Positions 9,790 through 17,078 of a stretch of DNA of 64,000 bases are shown here, piece after piece. Within the stretch, counting starts at the first letter, position 1; each line of letters opens with the position of its first letter. A model generated the notes under the pieces. It did not search any database. It was not told where the DNA came from and worked only from the letters and a program-made list of their open reading frames with translations. The stretch is taken from NCBI GenBank assembly GCA_964568855.1, contig CAZMSD010000015.1, forward strand, positions 1 to 64,000. Reading direction: 5' to 3'. Origin of the DNA: CAZMSD01 sp964568855 (GTDB lineage Bacteria; CAIWAD01). The position numbers were made by a program, and so were the translations under genes.

Positions 9790-9819
9790 TCCTCCAGCGA
9801 AGGAACGTATAACACACAG

Positions 9820-11367
9820 ATGCATCTCGTCGACTTCCTGATCTTCTTCCTCTACCTCATCGGCGTAATGTCCATCGGGATCTTCTTCTACCGCAGGAAC
9901 CTGACCACCGACGACTACTACGTGGGCGGGCGGAGGATGTCCCCGTCGCACGTCGGCCTCTCCGTTGTCGCCACGGACGTGGGCGGCGGCTTCTCCATCG
10001 GGCTGGGCGGATTGGGTTATTTGATGGGCCTGTCCGGAAGCTGGCTGCTGTTCACCGGGCTGCTGGGAGCCTGGATCACCGCCGTGACCGTGATACCGCG
10101 CGTGAAGGCGCTCGACCTGCGGCACCGCCTGCGTACCTATCCCGACTTCCTGCGCCTGCGCTTCGGCAACAAAGTGGCTCTCACCGCGGCGCTGATCTCG
10201 GGCATCGGCTACATGGGTTTCACCGGCGGGCAGATCCTGGCCGGGGCGAAGCTGGCCTCGGTGACGCTGATCACCAGGGCGCCTCTGGGTCTCGAGCCGC
10301 TGGACTTCGCCCTGCTCCTGATCGCGGTCTTCACCGTGCTCTACACCGTCCTGGGCGGACTCAAGGCCGTTATCTACACGGACACCGTCCAGTGGATCAT
10401 CCTGCTGGGCGGGCTGATCGGTCTGTGCATCCCCATCACCCTGTGGAAGCTGGGCGGCTGGGCCGGCCTGCGGGAGGCCCTGCCCGCGGAGTACTTCCGG
10501 CTGGACAACGTCGACTTCGTGACCATCGTTAACTGGATGGTCACCATCCTGCCCATCTGGCTGATCGGCATGACGCTGTATCAGCGCATCTACGCATGTC
10601 GTGATACAAAGGACGCTCAGCGGGCCTGGTTCGTGGCCGGCTTCTTCGAATACCCGGTGATGGCCTTTTCCGGCGTGTTCCTGGGTATGGCTTCGCGGGT
10701 GCTTTTCCCCGGAGTGGAATCCGAGCTGGGCCTGCCCATGCTGATCCAGCACCTGTTGCCTGTGGGTGCCGCGGGACTGGTGGTGGCAGCCTACTTCTCG
10801 GCGATCATGTCCACGGCCGACAGTTGCCTGATGGCCTCTTCCGGGAACCTGGTCAACGACCTGCTGCAGCGCACGGTACTGCGGAACAGCGACGAGCGCC
10901 GCATGATCCGTGTATCACAAATCGCGACGCTGAGCATCGGCGCGCTGGCCGTGCTGCTGGCCAGCCGCTTCGAGCGCGTCCTGGACATCGTCCTGCACGC
11001 CTACGGTTTCATGGTGGCCGGGTTGTTCATCCCCACGCTGGGGGCGTATTTCTGGCGCTGGGCCACGCCCCGGGCAGCTCTGGCCTCGATGCTGCTGGGC
11101 GGCGGAACCGCGCTTATACTTCAGACGAATCTCGCCCGACTCCCCGCGTCGATCGCCGAATGGGGCCTCGACGATGGGATCTACGGCATGCTTGTTTCCG
11201 CGGTGGTCCTGGTGCTGGTTTCCGCGGTGGAAGGACGCCGGGTCTCCGGCCGGGAAGGTGACACCGGAGATACCGGACGGGCGTCGAAGATGGAGCACGA
11301 CTTACAGGCAGCGGGCGGCGGGCCTGGATCACGCGGTGCCGACGATTCCCCGCCTGCAGGCAAGTAG
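9820..11367 (+). CDS. Sodium:solute symporter (SSS family)
   Basis: A 515-residue polytopic inner-membrane protein. The start LIFFLYLIGVMSIGIFFYRR, the DDYYVGGRRMSP segment and the conserved SIGLGGLGYLMGLSGSWLL helix are characteristic of the SSS/SLC5 family, with about 12-13 hydrophobic helices following. The C-terminal 40 residues are hydrophilic. It starts 30 bp after the racemase-family gene with a purine-rich AAGGAA upstream of the ATG. Neighbours suggest an amino-acid or amino-acid-derived substrate taken up with Na+. Substrate specificity is not predictable from this family. Confidence 0.92.
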   Translation: MHLVDFLIFFLYLIGVMSIGIFFYRRNLTTDDYYVGGRRMSPSHVGLSVVATDVGGGFSIGLGGLGYLMGLSGSWLLFTGLLGAWITAVTVIPRVKALDLRHRLRTYPDFLRLRFGNKVALTAALISGIGYMGFTGGQILAGAKLASVTLITRAPLGLEPLDFALLLIAVFTVLYTVLGGLKAVIYTDTVQWIILLGGLIGLCIPITLWKLGGWAGLREALPAEYFRLDNVDFVTIVNWMVTILPIWLIGMTLYQRIYACRDTKDAQRAWFVAGFFEYPVMAFSGVFLGMASRVLFPGVESELGLPMLIQHLLPVGAAGLVVAAYFSAIMSTADSCLMASSGNLVNDLLQRTVLRNSDERRMIRVSQIATLSIGALAVLLASRFERVLDIVLHAYGFMVAGLFIPTLGAYFWRWATPRAALASMLLGGGTALILQTNLARLPASIAEWGLDDGIYGMLVSAVVLVLVSAVEGRRVSGREGDTGDTGRASKMEHDLQAAGGGPGSRGADDSPPAGK

Positions 11368-11419
11368 GACTGGCATGGAAACCGGTCAGGGCGCAGCCCG
11401 GCCCGGAAAAGGCGAGTCC

Positions 11420-12586
11420 ATGTTTCACACCTCACGGATCGAACTCAGCGCGTCCGCCTTGCGGTCCAATCTGCGCTTCATCAGAAGGCAGGTGGGAAGC
11501 CATCCCGTTGTCAACCTCGTCGTCAAGGCCAACGCCTACGGGCACGGGATCGAGACCTTCCTGCCCCTGGCCGAGTCCTGCGGCCTGCGGCATTTCGCGG
11601 TCTTCTCCGCCCAGGAAGCCTTCCTGATCCGCTCTTTGTGTCACGCCGATTCCTGCGTCACGATCATGGGCGACGTGGAAGGCGAGGGACTGGCCTGGGC
11701 CATCCGGGAAGGCGTTCCTTTCCACGTCTTCCAGGTGGAGCGGCTGCATGCGGCCCTCGAGCTGGCCCGGAGGATCGGCAGGCCGGCGCGGTTGCACCTC
11801 GAATTCGAGACGGGCATGAATCGCCTGGGCCTCGAAGAAGAGTCGCTCGAGGAGCTAGCACGCGCCCTCCGCGAAGCCAGGGAGGACTGCCTCGTCGAAG
11901 GGACCTGCACGCACCTGGCCGGCGCTGAGAACATCGCCAACTACGTGCGGATCGTCTCGCAGCTCGAGACCTTCCACAGGGTGTGCAACGGTCTTGCCGA
12001 GTTTCGCGTCTGTCCCGGCCTGCGACACGTCTCCAGCTCGGCAGGCATTTTCTGCTATCCCGAGGCGATCCTCGACCAGGTACGGGTGGGAATCTGCGCC
12101 TACGGCTTCTGGCCCACCCAGGAGGTCAGGATGCGTTACGTCGCGCACAACGCCGGTGGCGGGCGACGGCCCGGAGCGGACCCCCTGCGCCGCGTGCTGT
12201 CCTGGAAAAGCCGCGTGATGTCCGTGAAGCAGGTTGCGGCAGGGGACTTCGTCGGCTACGGCACGTCCTACCTCGCCACGCGCGCCAAGCGGGCGGCCGT
12301 AGTGCCGGTGGGCTACCGCGACGGCTACGCGCGAACCTTGAGCAACCGGGGCCGCGTGCTCGTCCGCGGCAGGCGCTGTCCGGTGATCGGGATGGTCAAC
12401 ATGAACATGATCACGGTGGACGTCACGGGTATCGCGGATGTCCATCCCGGCGAGGAAGTGGTGCTGATCGGCAGGCAGAACAGGAACCAGATCTCGGTGG
12501 CTTCCTTCAGCGACCTGGCGGACGACATGAACTACGAGGTGCTCACCAGGCTTTCGCCGGAGATCCCCCGGCTGGCGGTCAAGTGA
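11420..12586 (+). CDS. alr: Alanine racemase
   Basis: Converts L- to D-alanine for peptidoglycan (or the reverse in catabolism) using PLP. The 388-residue length, PLP lysine K36 in VVKANAYGHG, LEFETGMNRLG, HVSSSAGIF and the GYGTSY catalytic-tyrosine region followed by VPVGYRDGY are diagnostic. I chose the ATG at 11420 because it places the usual IELSASALRSNL start at the N-terminus; an in-frame ATG at 11375 and a longer open frame from 11174 overlap the symporter gene and look wrong. It is the last gene of the unit, followed by a strong terminator. A second racemase-family enzyme in the same operon is unusual and hints at a D-amino-acid module. Confidence 0.95.
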   Translation: MFHTSRIELSASALRSNLRFIRRQVGSHPVVNLVVKANAYGHGIETFLPLAESCGLRHFAVFSAQEAFLIRSLCHADSCVTIMGDVEGEGLAWAIREGVPFHVFQVERLHAALELARRIGRPARLHLEFETGMNRLGLEEESLEELARALREAREDCLVEGTCTHLAGAENIANYVRIVSQLETFHRVCNGLAEFRVCPGLRHVSSSAGIFCYPEAILDQVRVGICAYGFWPTQEVRMRYVAHNAGGGRRPGADPLRRVLSWKSRVMSVKQVAAGDFVGYGTSYLATRAKRAAVVPVGYRDGYARTLSNRGRVLVRGRRCPVIGMVNMNMITVDVTGIADVHPGEEVVLIGRQNRNQISVASFSDLADDMNYEVLTRLSPEIPRLAVK

Positions 12587-12604
12587 ACGCTGTATCACGA
12601 GCGA

Positions 12605-12631
12605 GAAAGGCCCGCGGACAGCGGGCCTTTC
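12605..12631 (+). terminator. Rho-independent terminator after alr
   Basis: A perfect 11-bp stem (12605-12615 with 12621-12631) closes a GGACA loop, G+C-rich at the centre, with a short T-rich tail. It lies 18 bp beyond the alr stop and ends 10 bp from the tmRNA 3' end on the other strand, so it may also protect ssrA from read-through. Confidence 0.9.
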
Positions 12632-12640
12632 TTTCGGCGA

Positions 12641-12995
12641 TGGAGACGGAGGGAGTTGAACCCTCGTCCGGAAGAGCGCTCCACCGACTGTCTACATGCT
12701 TAGACCGGCTTGGATTCTCGGAAGGGCGCCGCGGCCGGCCGCCCTGCATCCCTTCCCAGGTCCTGGAGTCTCGCCGCTGGGGTCGGACCCGTCCCGCGCG
12801 GCCAGCTCACAAGATGACGAAGCATCCCGCGGCGGTGAGCGCGCCTTGGGGCTTCGGCCGCCTAGTGATTAGGCGGCGAGTGCGTAATCGTTGCCGATTA
12901 TTCTGGGTGCCGGAACTTTTAACGTGGCGCTCCGACATGTCCACGGCATGCAAGTCGATGTCGCAACAATCCCGTCGAATCCCACGAACGTCCCC
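12641..12995 (-). ncRNA. ssrA: tmRNA (transfer-messenger RNA)
   Basis: One-piece tmRNA of about 355 nt that rescues stalled ribosomes and tags nascent chains. Acceptor ends pair over 7 bp (5' GGGGACG with 3' CGTCTCC, then discriminator A). The 5' part has the conserved GATTCGACGGGATT, and the 3' part has CTAAGCATGTAGA and a T-arm with GGGTTCAACTCCC. The tag frame ends GNDYALAA then TAA. I take GGC as the resume codon because it follows AATAATC, which aligns with AATAGTC before the E. coli resume codon; an earlier GCA giving a longer tag ending RIIGNDYALAA is less likely. The CCA end is not encoded (TCG follows the discriminator). Confidence 0.95.
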
Positions 12996-13014
12996 ACGGG
13001 CTTGAAGCGCGAGA

Positions 13015-13043
13015 ACAATAGCACTTGAGGAGTGCCCTCGCAA
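13015..13043 (-). promoter_or_regulatory. Sigma70-type promoter of ssrA
   Basis: On the minus strand TTGCGA (13043-13038) and TATTGT (13020-13015) are 17 bp apart, about 20 bp upstream of the mature tmRNA 5' end at 12995. This is the expected position for ssrA transcription with a short leader removed by RNase P. Confidence 0.75.
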
Positions 13044-13076
13044 GCCGTTATTTTGGAGAGCAGCCGGGAGATCCTC

Positions 13077-15803
13077 ATGCCCTTCTCCGCTCATCATCGT
13101 GTCACAGGCCTCGTTCACGCTGGCCCGGCGTTGCTCTGGCTGGTGCTGCTGGCGCTTTCATTGCCGCTCCTTCCGGCGGCTTCCCGGTGCCGTGCGGCGG
13201 GAAGCACCGATGCATACCCAGCGCCGCCCACCGTCGCGGAACTCCGCGGTCTGATTGAACAGGCCGGCGAACCCGGCTATACACGGTCGGTCAAGGTGCG
13301 GGGGCTTGAACTGCCGCTGCCCTTCGATGTGGATTCCGTCCGGGGGGGCCGGGAGGTTTCCCGAGGCGCGCTTAGTATCCGCAAGGGCAGGATCCACCTG
13401 CAGCGGCTCGAGGACCGCGGCGGTGTCCTGTATCACCTCTTCCTGAAGGGCAGCCTGCGGATGGTCTTCGCTCCGGCGGACAGCCTGGAGGCGCTCAGCC
13501 TCCAGGCGGGCATGGGCCGCCCTGGACGTGGTATCGAGAGAATCTCCCGCGACTTCTCCGCTGCGGTCGTTTCACTGTTGAAGAGCCGTGGCGCGTTCAT
13601 CTACGAGAAGGTTGGTTCCGTCCACGTCTTCTGCCGCAACCTCCCGGCGGAACTGGCCGAACTCGAATGGCGCGATTGCCGCCCATTCTGGCTGACCCGC
13701 TGGATGTGGAAGCGCAAGGCCGCCCGGATCAGGCGCAGCGTGGATCCACACCCGATCCTGGACTGCGTTCTGCACGGCGCCCGCTTCTGGCTTCAATGCA
13801 ACAAGCGCGATTTCACGCTGCGTTCGCGAAGATCTGAGGGAGGTGCGGTGGTGACACAAAGCCTCCGCGCCGCCCACTCCGGCTCCATCGTCTTCCAGCC
13901 CCTGACCTATGAACACACTGGACCGGGCCTCCCTGCCGCGGATATCGCGCGACACGCGACGGTTCGTTCATGGACGCCGCCGTCCTGCAGGGTCGAGAAC
14001 CAGCGGCTGGTTCTGCGGGCCGATCCGGCGCGGAACCTGCGCTGGACGACCCGCCTGGAGGTCGAACTCGCCGAGGCGACCGGCCACCTGAGTTTCCGCC
14101 TGGATCCCGCCGCGGAACTGGACAGCCTGCGTGTGACAGAGCTCGGCCCGGCGATCCGCACAGCGGCGACGGAGTTCCTCAGGATTCGCGCCGGGGGCCC
14201 GCTGGTGGAGGATTCTCCCTTGGTGCTGATTCCACTGGATTCCTTGCGCGACGGTCGACTGGCGGTGGATCTGCACGGTTCATCCGCGGGATCCCTGGTC
14301 GTAACGCATTCGCTCAGGCGGGACATGGCCACGGCACGCTGCTGGTACCCCGCACCGGCCGACCTGGATCGCGTGCCCGAGTTCGAGCTGACCCTGAGCA
14401 GCCCGCAGCGCTTCACGTGGTGGACGCCTCACGGCCGTGTGCCCGTCTGCCCGGATGAGGGTGAAGCAATACTGGGAAGGCCGAACCACAAGCAACACCC
14501 GCCGCCCGGATTGCATTTCGATCAGCGCCCGCTGCTGGAGTGCGGGCCCGGCTTGACCCTGGCTTACACGACACCGCGGGACCAGCGCGCGGGAGAGCTT
14601 CGCAGGGTTCGCACCACCACGCAGTGGAGCTACGAGGACGACCTGCTGGCCAAGGAGCGCCGATTCCGGCCCGCGGACCCGGTCCACGACGAGGAATCCC
14701 CCTCGCCGGGAGTGGAGTTGCTTCCGGCATCACCGGGCGAAGGGTCCTCGCAACCTGGTGATACATTGGCCGAATCGCTGCTCAGGGAAAGTGAGCTGCA
14801 GGCAGAACTGCAGGCTTATCACGATGCCCTGGGCCGGATCCTGGGCTCGCCGCAGGGGCGTGTGCTGCTGCTTGAATCCCGCGGCGCGGAACCGGACCGG
14901 GCCACCACGTTGCGGGAATCGTTCCTCAGGGGCGGCGAGCGTCGTTTCCCGAACCAGGTCCGCGGGAGGGATCTGTGGAGCATAACGCCGGAGAGCCGGC
15001 TTGCACTGGCGGAGGCCCTGGCCGGCCACTGGTGGGGCGGCGAGATCATGGTATCGCGCCGGGCGCCGCGCTGGTTGCGCGCGGGCTTGATACGAAGCAG
15101 CGCGCTGCTGGCCCTGGAAGATCTGGGCTTCCATGAGGAAGCGGATGCGCTTCGGAAGCAGGCGCTGGAACGCATGCTCAATCGTTTCACGCCCCACGGA
15201 TCCAGCTCGATCCTGGCCCTGGGAGACCGCGCCGAGGGGCATTGGCGCGCGGAGGAAGTCCTGGACCGGATGGCCTGGCGCTTCGCCCTGCAGCTGGAGA
15301 ATCTCCGCTGGCGGCTTCGCGATCCGCTAAGCCTGTCCGACAGCCTCTACCGCGACTGGCTGCGGGACCTGGCTGTTTCGCACCTGGCAGTCGACGGGGG
15401 CGGCCCATCTCCCGTCGTTCCCCTGGACCTGGCGAGCTTCATCAGCGAATCCGAGGTCTTCCTCGACCAGCCGGGCCGCCTGCCCTGGGGACAGGAATTC
15501 CGGCCCTGGATGGAAGCTGAAATGCTGCGCGCACGCAGGCCCACTTTCACGATCCGCCTGGGCGCGGCGGATTCGGGAGACGGCCCGCGCACGGTCATGC
15601 ATGTGTCACGCAGCGACTGCCTTCCGCACGACCGGTTCTACATCCCGGTACTGTTGCGGTCGTCGGAGGGGAAGCTGAGCCTGCTCACGCTGGTCAGCAG
15701 CTCGAATGCTCAGCAATTCGAACTTCCGGGGGATCCCGGGCGACTGGGCGGCATCCGCTTCGGACCGGGATCTTCACTGGCGGCGCGGATCAGGCGGCTC
15801 TGA
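13077..15803 (+). CDS. Exported M1-aminopeptidase-like protein, catalytic residues lost
   Basis: A 908-residue exported protein with a signal peptide/membrane segment at about residues 14-38. A block around residues 645-670 (EALAGHWWGGEI ... LRAGLIRSSA) aligns in spacing with the M1 family HELAHQWFG ... LNEGFA region. But the zinc ligands and general base are replaced (HExxH reads EALAG, and the downstream E reads A), so it should be a non-catalytic M1-like scaffold. The N-terminal two thirds is beta-rich and unrecognised. I chose the ATG at 13077 (GGGAG six bases upstream); an upstream GTG at 13032 would overlap the ssrA promoter. It is directly followed (stop/start abutting) by a DUF1460 protein. 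The M1 relation is a motif-level inference. Confidence 0.6.
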   Translation: MPFSAHHRVTGLVHAGPALLWLVLLALSLPLLPAASRCRAAGSTDAYPAPPTVAELRGLIEQAGEPGYTRSVKVRGLELPLPFDVDSVRGGREVSRGALSIRKGRIHLQRLEDRGGVLYHLFLKGSLRMVFAPADSLEALSLQAGMGRPGRGIERISRDFSAAVVSLLKSRGAFIYEKVGSVHVFCRNLPAELAELEWRDCRPFWLTRWMWKRKAARIRRSVDPHPILDCVLHGARFWLQCNKRDFTLRSRRSEGGAVVTQSLRAAHSGSIVFQPLTYEHTGPGLPAADIARHATVRSWTPPSCRVENQRLVLRADPARNLRWTTRLEVELAEATGHLSFRLDPAAELDSLRVTELGPAIRTAATEFLRIRAGGPLVEDSPLVLIPLDSLRDGRLAVDLHGSSAGSLVVTHSLRRDMATARCWYPAPADLDRVPEFELTLSSPQRFTWWTPHGRVPVCPDEGEAILGRPNHKQHPPPGLHFDQRPLLECGPGLTLAYTTPRDQRAGELRRVRTTTQWSYEDDLLAKERRFRPADPVHDEESPSPGVELLPASPGEGSSQPGDTLAESLLRESELQAELQAYHDALGRILGSPQGRVLLLESRGAEPDRATTLRESFLRGGERRFPNQVRGRDLWSITPESRLALAEALAGHWWGGEIMVSRRAPRWLRAGLIRSSALLALEDLGFHEEADALRKQALERMLNRFTPHGSSSILALGDRAEGHWRAEEVLDRMAWRFALQLENLRWRLRDPLSLSDSLYRDWLRDLAVSHLAVDGGGPSPVVPLDLASFISESEVFLDQPGRLPWGQEFRPWMEAEMLRARRPTFTIRLGAADSGDGPRTVMHVSRSDCLPHDRFYIPVLLRSSEGKLSLLTLVSSSNAQQFELPGDPGRLGGIRFGPGSSLAARIRRL

Positions 15804-16580
15804 ATGAAACCGAAGCGGATCACAGCCCTGCTCATCCTGGTTTTCGCCGCGGCCGGATACTCGGACGATCGGGCCGATGGAGCCTGCGGGGCCGATTCGG
15901 ACAGCCTGGCGATAGAGGCCTTTTTCCGCGAGTACGCCGCGGCTGCGTGTTCCCTGCGGGCCTCAGGCGGGTCGACACTCGCCTCCCTGGGCAGCCTGCT
16001 GCTCGGGCGGCCCTTCGCCGCGGGCACCATGGTCGGTTCGCCCACGCAAAGAGAAGCGCTGGTTTGCCGGGCGGATTCCCTGGATTGCATGTGCGCCCTC
16101 GACCTGGTACTCGCCGGCCGTCGGCCGGAAAACCTGGCCGCCTCGCTCAGGCGGCAGCGCTACCGCGATGGGGCGGTGTCCTACGAAGACCGGCACCACT
16201 TCTTCACGGACTGGATTGATTCCGGTCCCCGGCTGCGGGATGCGTCCGCGGAGTTTCCCGGCGCGCTGAAAGTACGCAAGCGGATCAACTGCCGCGGCGA
16301 CGGCGGCAGGTGGATCCCCGGCCTTCCCTGCGTCGAGCGGGTGCTGCACCGCGTGCCGCCCGGCCCGTCCACGCTGAAAGAGTTGCGCTCCGGGGACCTG
16401 GTGGGCTTCTGGTCCGACGCCGATGGCCTGGACGTATCACACGTGGGACTGATCCGGATCGACGGGGGCGAGGTCATGCTGCTGCACGCGTCCAGCGACT
16501 CGGGGCGGGTAGTCGATGAGGCCCTCGTGGAACACCCGCTGTGGCCGCGGGGGCTGATCGTGCTGCGGGCGGATGAGTAG
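15804..16580 (+). CDS. DUF1460-family (NlpC/P60-like amidase fold) exported protein
   Basis: A 258-residue protein resembling DUF1460 (PF07313), an N-acetylmuramoyl-L-alanine-amidase-like cysteine hydrolase group. The expected catalytic cysteine is C95 in DSLDCMCALD. The RYRDGAVSYEDRHHFFTDWI block and GDLVGFWSDADGLDVSHVGL with the catalytic histidine, then LLHASS, match the family. A short N-terminal hydrophobic stretch suggests export. Its ATG directly follows the stop of the M1-like gene, implying coupled translation and perhaps a shared envelope or peptidoglycan role. The substrate in this organism is unknown. Confidence 0.82.
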   Translation: MKPKRITALLILVFAAAGYSDDRADGACGADSDSLAIEAFFREYAAAACSLRASGGSTLASLGSLLLGRPFAAGTMVGSPTQREALVCRADSLDCMCALDLVLAGRRPENLAASLRRQRYRDGAVSYEDRHHFFTDWIDSGPRLRDASAEFPGALKVRKRINCRGDGGRWIPGLPCVERVLHRVPPGPSTLKELRSGDLVGFWSDADGLDVSHVGLIRIDGGEVMLLHASSDSGRVVDEALVEHPLWPRGLIVLRADE

Positions 16581-16610
16581 ATAGAGCGGGGATTGGGCAA
16601 GGAGGTCGCG

Positions 16611-17078
16611 ATGCGGTACCTGGCGCTGTTGCGGCATGGTGACACCGAGGGCAGGGGACTTTCGCACCACGGCCGCATGCAGGCCGAGACCCTGGGTCTG
16701 CAGCTGTTGCGGCTGGAGCTCTCCGCCGAACGGGTGAGCGTGGTTACTTCGCCGGCCTTGCGGGCGCGGCAGACCGCTGCGCTGGTGGGAAAACTGCTCG
16801 GGATTCATCGCTGCGCCCGGGATCCCCGCCTCTGGAGCGGCCCGGGAGGGCACGAGCGCAGCTACGATCTGGACAGCGGGGAGTTGCTCGAATCGCTGGA
16901 CTCGCCGGACGGGAATCCGGAACTGCTCGTGCTTGTAACACACATGGAAATCTGCCAGGACCTACCGCCGCGGCTGGTGGAGCGCTATGGTTCCCAGGGT
17001 CCTGCGGTAACGTACATCGGCCGCGGTTGCGGAGTGCTCTACGACCTGAAGCGCGGGACGCACGCGCTTATTGGATAG
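16611..17078 (+). CDS. SixA-like phosphohistidine phosphatase (histidine phosphatase superfamily)
   Basis: A 155-residue small histidine phosphatase. The phosphoacceptor motif LLRHGDTEGRG (R8-H9-G10) is at the N-terminus, SPALRARQTA follows, and the second histidine is in LVTHME. Size and the single-domain layout fit SixA-type enzymes acting on phosphohistidine proteins. The start at 16611 has a perfect AAGGAGG five bases upstream; a longer open frame from 16593 lacks such a site. The 3' end overlaps by 11 bp with the convergent FGE-domain gene, so the two transcription units collide here without an obvious terminator. Confidence 0.85.
   Translation: MRYLALLRHGDTEGRGLSHHGRMQAETLGLQLLRLELSAERVSVVTSPALRARQTAALVGKLLGIHRCARDPRLWSGPGGHERSYDLDSGELLESLDSPDGNPELLVLVTHMEICQDLPPRLVERYGSQGPAVTYIGRGCGVLYDLKRGTHALIG

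Noticed and set aside
8572..10752. 726-codon minus-strand frame opposite the racemase and symporter
   Set aside because: Shadow frame: it covers two clear genes, has no motif and a biased His/Gln/Asp composition.
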